Shown one piece after another: positions 1 through 10,250 of a stretch of 64,000 nucleotides of DNA. Position 1 is the stretch's first letter. Every line of letters starts with the position of its first letter. Below the pieces are notes generated by a model. The model had not been told where the DNA came from and made no database searches. It saw only the letters and a list, made by a program, of their open reading frames with translations. This stretch comes from Karalla daura (lineage: Eukaryota; Chordata; Actinopteri; Chaetodontiformes; Leiognathidae): positions 865,558 through 929,557 of the forward strand of contig CM055211.1 of the NCBI GenBank assembly GCA_029224185.1, read 5' to 3'. A program made the translations under genes and the position numbers.

Positions 1-581
1 GCGCTTTGAAAAGAAACCGCCTCTGTCGGATTCAAAGATCTGGAAACGATTTGGGCGTGTATTCAGCTGAAAACAGTGCCGAGACGATATCTAGTGAATA
101 TTTGACCTCATCAGTTGAACAGAAACGGACACTAAATTCACTTATTATCCGGTCTGTAAATAACATATCTATATCGTATATCAATCAGAGTTACAGTTTT
201 CTCTGCATTTGTTCGCAAGCTGAACTGTATGGGAGGGTACACGTTGGTATACGTCTGACATCTGCCTCTAGAACCCCTGGACTGAACGTCATAAGGAGTT
301 CATGTGCATTCATCACATTGGTTTCCTTGTTTTAAATGGGCCGTTAAACATGATGAGGTATCGCTTCAATCTCTTCGTCTTGGTCGCATATTGAGTGAAC
401 TGTGTTTATCGTCTCGTCCCGTTCAGCACATCTGGTCAAGCCCACAACAAACTTTAATATTCTATTCTTTTTTTTATATTATCATTTGTTACTTTGCTGG
501 AGCTATTGGGGATCTTGGTAAGTAAAGAATAACAAGTAAAGAATCTCTCGTGGAAGCTCTTTCAGTGAAAATCATGCCTAC
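1..581 (-). other. adarb1 intron, after the dsRBD exon
   Basis: Sequence downstream of the GTAGGC donor at 581-577 on the minus strand. I see no further exon before the window edge. The short open frames here have no recognisable coding character. Confidence 0.6.
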
Positions 582-1506
582 CTGCGGCAGGTGAAGTTGG
601 AGTCCTTCCCTGGGTATGGGCTGTTTCGACGGAGCCTGATCCAGCTGCATGTTAAAGAGGGCGGACAGAGCCGCCTGGGCGGCCCGAGCCTTTGCCAGCT
701 TCTTGTTGCGCCCGGAGCCCTGGAAATTCCTGGCATCTACCGTCACGGACATGACAAAGTTCTTGGCGTGGCTCTCCCCGCTCTCCGACACAAAGTCATA
801 CTTGAGGCCCGGCCGCAGCTCGTTGAGGATCATGACGGGGTTCTTGCCACTGGTGGGGGAGGCGAAGCTGGAGGGGGCCTGAGGCAGGGGGGGCTGGACC
901 GGGTTCGGGACGGGGGAGGGTGGCAGGGGGTACTCGATTCCCAACGAACTGAAGGGCCCGTTGCTGTTGGGCGGGAGGTAAAAGGGGTCATCTATGGGGC
1001 CGGACGTTTCAAACGCATTAAAGAGCATGTCTGGAAAGTCGGCCTGGTCCGAGGTGAAGTCCGTGTGAACAGACAGGGTCCTGCCCATGGCCATGTGGGC
1101 TTCGGAGGCGTTGGGGAACTGGACGAAGGAACGCAGCGCTTTTTCCGCGGCGTTCAGCTTGGCTTTCTTCTTGGTCGGACCCGAGCCCTCGAAGAGCTGC
1201 CCGTTGACCTCTACAGTCATCACAAAGACGGGTGCGTGGACCGGCCCAGTCTGAGAGAGGAGTTTGTACTGCAGCCCTGGCTTGATTTCATTCAGTTGCA
1301 TCAGGGCGTTTTTAGGTAGAATGGGCCCAGGGACTTTCTTACGCTTCTTGGGCCTGTACTTGGAATGTGTATGCCCATTATTTCCCTCCTCTAAGGGACG
1401 TTTCCTCCCACACCCAGCACTCCCATTAGGGAGTAGAGCAGCCTCAGCTGCAACCCCCTCTTTGGAGAAGAGGTTGTCCAAGTTCCGATTTTCCTTAACA
1501 TCTGTG
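582..1506 (-). CDS. adarb1: adarb1 large coding exon with both dsRNA-binding domains
   Basis: Exon of 925 nt. Its first base completes the codon begun by the previous exon (AG|C), followed by 308 codons ending ...LHLPQ at a GTAGGC donor in phase 0. From the Met at 1481 it shows basic nuclear-localisation clusters (GRKRPLEE, then KYRPKKRKK), dsRBD1 at about residues 56-121 (starting KNALMQLNEIKPGLQY, with the RNA-contacting KKKAK helix), an acidic/proline-rich linker, and dsRBD2 at about 213-278 (KNPVMILNELRPGLKY, with KKLAK). The DVKENRNLDN start and the SFVQFPNASEAH stretch match vertebrate ADAR2 rather than ADAR3, whose second dsRBD is diverged. The deaminase domain should follow off the left edge. 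The Met at 1481 is internal: in-frame ADAR2-like sequence (STDVKENRN) continues upstream of it. The open frame on the opposite strand at 591-1319 is a shadow. Confidence 0.95.
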
Positions 1507-1532
1507 CTGCATGAACCTGCGGTGCCCAGAAA

Positions 1533-1590
1533 GAGTAACTTACAACGCCTTCGTTGCAGGATCTTGTAAATGTAAAATTTAGAGATTCCT
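1533..1590 (-). promoter_or_regulatory. Auto-editing duplex, 3' arm in the pre-mRNA (predicted)
   Basis: In the minus-strand transcript, 1572 to 1533 pairs in one gapless register with 2020-2059 (coordinates of paired bases sum to 3592). By hand count, 29 of 40 columns are Watson-Crick and 4 are G:U. Beyond a one-base bulge the match continues (TAAATTT) to about 1581, and weaker similarity runs past 1506 into the exon. It contains A1555-A1554, where A1554 faces C: an A:C mismatch, the context ADARs favour. Editing A1554 would turn AA into AI, read as AG, creating an acceptor exactly 47 nt before the normal one. Pairing is seen in the sequence; editing is inference from rat ADAR2. Confidence 0.7.
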
Positions 1591-2000
1591 TTATCTCCCT
1601 TTGCAACTGAACAAGTGATGTGTGTTCCTTAATCAATGCTTCATTAATGCTTTGACATTAAAGGAATATATTGGCAGTAGCACATTACTTAATGACAACA
1701 AAAGATTTACATGCAATCAGGACCAATCTTTAGAATGTAGCAAAACGTAAATATACATTTAAAGGAGGATGTTTTCTGAACATTAAATACTCCACAATTA
1801 ATACCAAAGGAGAGAAAAAAGTGCATTAAAAGACATCTAATTTTATCTATCTGTTGCAGTACAGTTCAATTGAGTGGTATTGCTAAGGGATGTAAAGTCT
1901 AACTACAACAAATCCAATCCAATCTTATGTTTTTTTTTCGTCTGGATGACCTCCTGTGTTTTTGGAACACATATCACCAGGCCCTGTTCACAAAGCCGAC

Positions 2001-2124
2001 GGAACTTAATGTAAATTTCCATTTATAACATCCTCCAGCAAAAGCTCGATAGGTTACTCCTTTCGGTGCTCAGGACAGAAAACAATCCTACAAAATGCAG
2101 GTTTAGATGGGTAGTGGGAAATGA
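2001..2124 (-). promoter_or_regulatory. Auto-editing duplex, 5' arm (editing complementary sequence, predicted)
   Basis: Partner of the 1533-1590 arm; the core is 2020-2059. Similarity resumes after a 20-nt unpaired stretch at about 2095-2124 (ATGCAG, AGATG, GGAAAT blocks), opposite the end of the intron and the start of the dsRBD exon. The loop between core arms is about 450 nt. The segment has no other explanation: it is not coding and not a recognised repeat. Confidence 0.65.
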
Positions 2125-2593
2125 TGGAGCGGGGGGAGGGTGGGGGGTGGGGTGTAAACAAGGATATAAACTTTTCCCAAAATAACTGAGCCTGAAGAAA
2201 AATACCAGAGAAATCATATTAAAATGATCACTCAAATCTGAGCACTCCAGAAAGAAAATCAGGGGTTACTGAGATTGCCACACATCTTAATACAAAAACC
2301 TAGGTCTTCATATGAATAGAAATGAATGAAAAGTCACCTCAGGCACTGCATTTTGATAGTCTTTGCCACAAAAAGCACATAAGTTCACATATATATGAGC
2401 TTCAGGGAGGGGTTCATTTAACCTGTTTGAGTCATTCATTTTAATTCTAAACTGTAAATGGATCCCTTATCGAATCCATTATTCCCATTCTCTATGTTTA
2501 ATATCATCTGGAAAGGGGGGAAAAAAACTACCTTAACTTTCATATTTCACACAGAGACCAAGAAGTAATATGTGGGATGAGCCTACAACTGAC

Positions 2594-2616
2594 CTCAGAG
2601 TATCAGATTCTATCAC
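2594..2616 (-). CDS. adarb1: adarb1 23-nt coding microexon
   Basis: Flanked by a good acceptor (TTTCCCCGCAG ending at 2617) and a strong donor (GTCAGT at 2593). Read in phase 0 it encodes VIESDTL and leaves AG, which joins the next exon's C to give Ser: VIESDTLS-TDVKENRN. This resembles the ADAR3 stretch TNTEDDDTLSTSS just before VKENRN, and it lies where human ADAR2 has its initiator segment MDIEDEENMSSSS. Alternatively the exon extends 5' to an in-frame ATG (2629-2631) giving MVSPQVIESDTLS; an in-frame TGA lies directly before that ATG, so an extended exon would have to start translation there. Direct splicing from the R-domain exon would hit a stop, so an unseen exon must lie between. Confidence 0.6.
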
Positions 2617-3483
2617 CTGCGGGGAAACCATTCAGCCCTCAGGTGAGGTAAAGTGTGTCAGGCATGCAGTCAAATGATTTGCAATACGATGAAGTGGATT
2701 TCCGCTGTGCTGCTTTGCCTCAGCATCGATTGCTTCTGGAGTTGCAGCGCACTCGCCGAGAAACAATACGGTAAACACGACTACCTTCACCTCCATCGAA
2801 ATACCTAAAGCGACTCAGTAAGGGATTAGAGTTTGCATTTGGGCTGTTCCGGAGGTGAATTCAGTTTCGATAATAAACAGGCAATAAAACCTCTCTCTCG
2901 TCTCTAATCCACTTATTATTGGACAAATAAGTCTACACAGAACTTCAATGCCTGGACAGAGTTCAATTCAGCGCTTGGACGTGGGCAGCTGACGACTAAA
3001 GGCAAAGAAAACAACAAGCGTGCATAAGGGGAATGAAAATCAAACATGAAAAACAGAATAGCACATAATGCCCTGAGCAGCAAGAGGGGGAGAGTGATTA
3101 TAGGCCTGTTGGGGGAGAGGCAACATATTGTTATTGTTACACCACTGAGAAGGCTGGAGCTTCGGCTCAGCAAGCGAAAGAACATTCGCATGGAACAGAA
3201 AGAGAAATTCTCATCATTAGGCTGCGGCAGAAGGGTATCCATTGGGAAGGACATATGGCAAAGACGGCTGTCTAGGGGTGCAAACGCACTTTTTGCAAAT
3301 GTTGGGTCAGAGCCGAGCAGATTACCTGGCACCTAACGCTCGATTTCTTTCACCCGTAGCCGTGCGTTCCTGCAAAAAAGCCCTTCAACAACCTTCGCCA
3401 CTTCCACTTCATCCGCCCGCAACTAATTCTCTCTACACTTTGGGGCATAATCCACACGTTCCCCAGACTGGTTCCCATTGGCT

Positions 3484-3802
3484 TGCAGAGAGCAGGAACG
3501 GGATTACTGCTGTCCAAACACATATAAAAGTGTTTTAAGAGGGCCATGTCGGATAGCATATGGGCCAAGCATCAGCGGGCCAAATCACAATGCAAGACTG
3601 GCTATCCAGCCCGTGTCTTACACTCCTTTCAGTCTACCTGACGTACAGCCAGACTGATCGAGCTGCTTGATAGTTTGACATACAAATAGCCTTTTTGTCA
3701 CATATCCATAAGATTGGTAAACTTTATTAGCTTCGTCTTGCATATTCGTTTCATCAAGAAAACTGTCGTATCCATCTTTTCCATAAAATCCAATTGAGGC
3801 TC
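3484..3802. repeat. Dispersed duplicate, copy 1
   Basis: About 320 bp repeated at 5,517-5,850 in direct orientation, with scattered substitutions and a small indel near 3,690. Confidence 0.9.
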
Positions 3803-4599
3803 ATCACGGGTCAGACAGCTTTAGGGCTAAAACAGGCCCTAAAGTGTCGAATCCAGGCGGCTCTCAGCAGGGCTTAGGGAGCTTTTTTTTTTGGTGAGGA
3901 GCACGGGGACAAGCTTAGAAATCTGCCATCAAAAATGGACTGAAATCTCACAGTAGATACAACCTGACCCCGGGATTAAGCTCTGATCCCGCCGCCTAAT
4001 CTGTCAGAAAAGAATCGACTGGTGCATTTTCAAGGACAGTCTGGAAGGAACACAACGATGCACCTGAGACACTCCAGGTTTTCTTACCACTGGTGCAACA
4101 ACGTTAAGAACAAACAAAAAGGTTAATCAAATCAATAATTTGGTCACACACGGACAGACACAGATATTTTTGCACATGCACTCACTCATGCTTTCTTCTC
4201 TATCCCCCTCGACAGATGGCAGCCTCTGCTGGTTTCGAGGTAGCCGAGCTCCAACTGGACCTACGAGGAACATACAGGGTATGCAGAGATGAGGTTAGGT
4301 TCGGCCCTAGGAAGATTTATTTGGTAAGAGAACGAATCATAATAAAAGGATATATTCAGAAAGTTGACTGGGTCACGGTTCGGGCGTAATTGATCCATGT
4401 GCAGCACAGAGATATCATATCACAATGTGAGAGGGTTATTGCAAGTATGGAAAATCGCAGAGGCAAAGTTCTGGTCAGGGCGGGACAGCAGACAGGGATA
4501 GGTTTACTCTGGAGGCAGACCATAGACACATTTGAAGCAGACAGGGGCGCTAACTGTGGAAGCAGACAGGCAAGCCGACTGAGGACGCAGATAGAACTA

Positions 4600-5005
4600 G
4601 AATCAGACAGGAAAGCTAACTGAGGATGCAGAAAGAAGGCTAACTAGAATCAGTCAGGAAAGCTAACTGAAGATGCAGAAAGAAGGCTAACTAGAATCAG
4701 ACAGGAAAGCTAACTGAGGATGCAGAAAGGAAGGCTAATTAGAATCAGTCAGGAAAGCTAACTGAAGATGCAGAAAGAAGGGTAACGAATCAGTCAGGTC
4801 AGCTAACTGAGGATGCAGAAAGGAAGGCTAACGAGACTCAGACAGGAAAGCTAACTGAGGATGCAGAAAGAAGGCTAACTAGACTCAGTCAGGAAAGCTA
4901 ACTGAAGATGCAGAAAGGAAGGCTAACTAGAATCAGTCAGGAAAGCTAACTGAAGATGTAGAAAGAAGGGTAACTAGAATCAGTCAGGAAAGCTAACTGA
5001 AGAAG
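4600..5005. repeat. 47-bp minisatellite
   Basis: About 8-9 imperfect copies of a unit containing GTCAGGAAAGCTAACTGA and GATGCAGAAAGAAGGCTAAC, with single-base variants between copies. Not CRISPR-like: no conserved repeat with unique spacers. Confidence 0.95.
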
Positions 5006-5516
5006 CAAAAAATAAGCTACTAAATAAGCTAAAAGCTACTAGTAGTTTTAGCGAAGCTACCCAAGTACTTATGTTGTCTAAACCAAACCGACAAACTAAA
5101 AAAAAATCAGAAAAAGAGTGAATAGAGGGCTATCAAAAGCGCTTAAAGAAATGTGCCTCCCGCTAACCAACTTGGCAGAGAGTGCCAACACTGACTGGCA
5201 AGGTGAACTCTGACGAAGGCAATTAGCATTCAACAGACAAAGCCCGGAGGAGCCTGGGCAGCCTTTGAGACGGATACATTTCACTTCATATTCTACCCGC
5301 CTCTGATTCGTTCCGACACAACACCGTCTTTTTAAAGCCCGACTTCACTCAGCTGAGGGAGACGGACACGCAGAGCAGGCGAAACACTGAGGCGAGAGGG
5401 GATCTCTGCGTTCCAAGACCGGCAGTGTCCGGTCCGCAGTAACACAACAAACAAACACCTCGCTGCCACACGGCTTAATAGGACCCACGAGTGACAGATA
5501 TGTCTACATGTTATTC

Positions 5517-5850
5517 CTTGCAGAGAGCAGGAACGGGATTACTGCTGTCCAAACACATATAGAAGTGTTTTAAGAGGGCCGTGTCGGTTAGCATATGGGC
5601 CAAGCATCAGCGGGCCAAATCACAATGCAAAACCGGCTATCCAGCTCGTGTCTTACACTCCGTTCTGCCAGACTGATCGAAGTGCTTGATAGTTTGACAT
5701 ATAAATAGCCATTTTGTCAAACCAAATACTGCCATCGGGTTTTAAAACCATAAATATCCATACGATCGGTAAACTTCATTCGCTTTGTCTTGCATATTCG
5801 TTTCATCAAGAAAACAGTTCTTATCCATCTTTTCCATAAAATCCAATTGA
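5517..5850. repeat. Dispersed duplicate, copy 2
   Basis: Second copy of the 3,484-3,802 segment. It is itself bounded by near-identical 25-bp direct repeats (GACAGATATGTCTACATG... before it and GACAGATGTGTCTACATA... after it). Confidence 0.9.
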
Positions 5851-7753
5851 GCGACAGATGTGTCTACATATTATTCCGGCCCGCTTGTCATTTTCACCAA
5901 CGGTCAACCCTTAAATATTTGATTCTGTTGCGACAAACCTAATGCCGACACATTTGCACCTATTAATCCCTTCTGGCCCGTGCTCTGACGCCACAACTCA
6001 TCACCCCGGCTTAATCTCCGCTTCAGCCGCCTCCCCCCCGTCTCCACCTCCCCCACCTCCGACCTGCCCTAAGCCACTCCCGTCAAACGGGAGCACTCGT
6101 CTCTCGGGCTGATAAGAGACGCCGGGCTGCCATTACCCCCCGCCCCCCCCCACCCCCCCCCCCGCCTAATCGGGAAGCTGTCACTCCACGGGCCATACCT
6201 GGGCATAAATAAGTAAACCCGAGCCAGCGGAAGTCGCCCGACAATTATCGGCGAGCTACGCGGATGGCGGCGGCGGCGTTTGACCCCGTCTGGTCAGCTG
6301 TGACGCACACGGTTGAACGGGGTTGGGTTTTTGCCGCGAGACAGCTGCGCTCATCAGGGACAGAACGCTTGAGGCGCAGACACCGTCTGATGCACATGTC
6401 ACACAGTCTGATGTTAGCTGGAGAAACACACGAGTTCATCTAATGACGTTTAAATGCATTGCCCTGTCAGGGAAACGTCCGTTCCGTACCTCTCTGGACA
6501 GGTTGGGGATCAGCGTTTTGGAAGTTGCCGGTTCACAGCGTTTACTATGCTCAGCCACAAGTGCGAGGACCTCAATCGGGCCCAGCGGACCGACTGATCA
6601 GCTCCCTTCCGGAGGCAGAGCAGAGGGGAAACTCCACGCGAATGGAAACGAGGAAAGGAAAGGATTCACATTCGGTTTGTGTAATCGCCCCGCCGGCAGA
6701 TATGCCCCCCCCCCCCCCCCCCCGCCCCCCCCCCCCCCGCCCCGGTGCCACTCAGCTGCACGCTTCCGAACATTGCAAATGACAATGTTATCGGGCCCCT
6801 CCGCGTCTATTGTGCGAGGCGGGTGGCGGGAGGACGGGGCTCGCGTTGCCTTTCCGCGAGATAATGCAAAGGAGAAAATTAACTCGGGAGGAAGCGAAAT
6901 GTCAACAAATGTAGTTATCAAGGGAGGCTTGTCGAGGAAACAGAAACTTTTGAGGCTTTGAAAATTGTATTAGGCTCCTTGAAAAGCCCCGTTGAGCTTG
7001 TGATTTCCCGTCTGAGTCGCATAGGGGTTCTGACGGCTCGTTCGCCTTTTGCTGCAGGATCTGATTCACCTTTGCGGATTCGGTTTCATGCACAGGGCCC
7101 GAAAAACATACACATTTTACACCCCTGTGAAAAGTGTGAAAAGCCGCGTCGAGTGAGCCTTGTCTCAGATCACGCGTCACCAAAACACATATAGCATATC
7201 ATTCCTATTTCTGTGTCCGGTCCATTTGAGGCGTTAGTAGACCGTGTTGTCAAATGAGTTGAATGAGGTCAACTGCAACAAGCTGCGGTAGGCACGGGGA
7301 ATGGGAAATGAGCACAAAGCAACGGAGTGGAATAATCACGTTTTTTAAAATCAAACAAAACTAGTACAAGGCAGGTCCTGCAAAGCACTGGACACCACCA
7401 CTGAGCCCTCGCGTAGCTCTAGCGCTCGTACCATTCCAGACCTGCAACATTCACGAAAAGCGTATAATGTGACTATCGACAGGCAGTTCTGGAACTTGAG
7501 ACCGGCTTCCAGTGTCGTGGTTAATACGTCATGGTTTTCCAGTGTCTCAGTTTCACGCAGTGGCTCCGATTTGCTCTCCGCCTCCGCGCAGATGCAAATA
7601 AAACAAGCGGGTGCAAACCGGTATACGTGCAAGAGCTGAATGTGTTGATCTGTTGAAATGGAGGCGAAAAGTAGGGTCGGCCATTTGAGAGCGAAACACA
7701 GGTCTGATTACAGCCGTTTTTATTGTATGAAGTGTAGCATTTCATTATTGTTC

Positions 7754-7763
<10 letters not shown>

Positions 7764-7844
<81 letters not shown>
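7764..7844. repeat. (CA)n microsatellite
   Basis: About 40 uninterrupted CA units preceded by a short TA run. Confidence 0.98.
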
Positions 7845-7848
<4 letters not shown>

Positions 7849-10216
7849 AAAGGAGAAGCAAATAAAGATTCAATAGTTTCATGGTGCGCTGACCTTCATG
7901 AAAACTAATGGTCGCTCGGCAAAGAGATCAATTCCGTTATCGATGGAAGGCTTTGAAGAATGAGCCCCCGTTAATCAGTCAAAGCGTGTTAAAGTCGATG
8001 GGGGTATTCATGCACTGACGGGGTAGCGGCGCCACCATGCAAAAGAGGGACGGGCGGCCCGCTGAAACGACGCACTTCACAAGGCCGCGAGCAAGTCCGA
8101 GACGGGGGGGGGGATTCCGGAGTCTTCCCCTCGGGGCACCCGGGGCCACTCACGATGGCGGGGCCCCCGGGGGAGGGAAAACAATGGCAAGCAGCCGTCA
8201 GCAGACGGATGGATCCCGAGAGGAGGCAGAGGGCGAGGGGAGGTGAAAACAGCGGCCTCGGACGTGTGATGTGGAAGGAAAAGAAAACACAGATAAAACT
8301 CTCTCCAACATTGCCGGCAGCGCCGCACTTTCCGCACACACATTCCATTTTCTCCCCCCCCCCCTCCTCCTCCTCCATGAAATCATATTTGGAGACGCGG
8401 CGAAATTGGACCCCGACGGACTCGAGCGTGACATATCGACAGGCCGGAGAGGGCCGACGAGATGGCGCGTGCGAGACGGGGCCGAGACGAGAACACTCGG
8501 AAAAGCGTCTGGGTCCACCGTGACGGCGGCCGAACTACGTATCGTGGCGCGACGCCTCCAAATCCCATCGTCGTTGGTGGGATCGTTCATAAAGTCTCTC
8601 ATCCAAATTCAGCTAAAACTGTCCCTCTCACGGCGTTCCACACGTTCTCCAAACGGATCGCAATTCGCTCGAGGCACTCTTCATTGCACGCGCCACGGCA
8701 GACGCACGTTTAAGACAGAGGCTTGGGACCGTAAGATGTCCGTCCCCGCGGCTCAGGGGCAGCCCACACCTCCGCGGAGGTGTTGGGAGGCTGCCCGTCG
8801 GGTCCCGGCTCCTCCGCAGCCTAGCCCCAGATGCTGCGGTCAGATCTTCCGGCTGAGCGGAGGGATCGCCAACCTCCGTCGACCTCCGACAGTGGCGTAA
8901 CGATGGGAGTGACTCGCTAAAGCACTCTGAGAGGTCCGTAGACCAGAGAAAAACACAATAACACATAAAAGCCAGGACAGGATCCCATACACGTGCCTAA
9001 ATAGCTCCGTAACAGTGTCGGCTTACAGCGTGTTATCAATTGGATGCCATTGACAAAGACTTTCTTTGGTTTCCTAAAAAAAAAAAGTTATCTTATTGGA
9101 GGTTTTGTCCATCGAAATGCAAATGGGAACGCAAACGCGAATGGCTTACAAACGTTCTCATCATTTCTTAATTTCACATGATGCGGCACATACACACACA
9201 CACACACGCACACACGCACGCACGCGTACCCAGCCGACACATTTTTTCCCCCCTTGTGACATGGGTTTTCATGACACCGTTGCTTCTACTTCGTCGACCA
9301 AATGAAATCCTCAAAAAAAAGGGGAAAAAAAAACCCGTGGACAATGGGGCTGTCCGGCGGCAGCGTGCGCTGCTGAACTCAGGGAAAATAAATTCCTCGC
9401 CGCTTCCCGAGGACGCTCGCGGGGCGCTTGAGCCCCGGTCGCCGACATCCTCACGGGGAGCCTGTGAAATCTTTATGACGGCTTCAATTTGCGGGTGCCG
9501 GGTGCCGGAGGGGCTGGGGCGAACGCCGTATCAATTGCACACGCTAATGGGAGTCACTTAACCACCCCCCCCCTCCCCCTCCCCCACCCCCTCCCCCGCC
9601 CCAGCCCTCCCCTCCCCAAGAGACATCGGTGCTGCTGACAGCGGAACCATTGAAGTGCCCTCCACGCGGGAGGCCTGGGAGGAGCGCCATCCACTCTGGA
9701 GGTAGAGCAATTAAGACGATCAGGCACAGAAGGCCGAGATGGGGAAAAGAGATGGGGGGGCCGCTGTGGAAGCCCTCCCTCACTGAATTGGACATGCATT
9801 AGTCATTTCATTAGCGGTAAATTGTTCCGGTTACTCAGGTCATTATCCTACAGATCTTGGAAGTGCCAAATATGTGATCTATGCAAAAAAAATTGGACTT
9901 TTCATTTAGGATACTCTTTCTAATTTCTTAAAATGGAGGACATAAAGAAAAACAACACATTTCATCTGTGACTTTTTCCCCACTTAAAACCCTTGCCCTT
10001 ACCCAGCCTTCAGAAAGTAGTCGAAGCAGGTAGAAAGAGCTGCCCATGAGACAGAAACTGACTGAAACGATGTTTTAGGAGTTATAGAGTTATAGTTATA
10101 GAGTTATAGGAGTTTTGAGTTATAGACTGCTGTGTTGCAAAAAAATAGGTCAAACTATTTGACTATTTCATTCTAGTTCATTTTGTTTCATCTAATTAGG
10201 ACTATGAAACTGTTAC

Positions 10217-10250
<34 letters not shown>

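Larger units (their letters stand above)
1507..2593 (-). other. adarb1 intron carrying the putative auto-editing hairpin
   Basis: A 1087-nt intron between the 23-nt exon (donor GTCAGT at 2593-2588) and the dsRBD exon (acceptor ATGCAG ending at 1507). It contains an imperfect inverted repeat, described separately, which would fold the intron end back on a segment about 450 nt upstream. The rest is AT-rich, with a G-rich run near 2130-2155 and no other feature. Confidence 0.7.

Noticed and set aside
591..1319. 242-codon open frame on the plus strand
   Set aside because: It is the antisense shadow of the adarb1 dsRBD exon and shows no family resemblance.
4600..5005. Possible CRISPR-like array
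   Set aside because: Units are contiguous imperfect repeats without unique spacers, in a vertebrate genome; it is a minisatellite.
6300..6320. Possible linking adarb1 exon around a minus-strand PFN-type reading
   Set aside because: No acceptor and donor with the required phases.
8155..8900. Overlapping open frames of 100-209 codons
   Set aside because: High GC content removes stop codons; all frames are equally open and none resembles a protein family.
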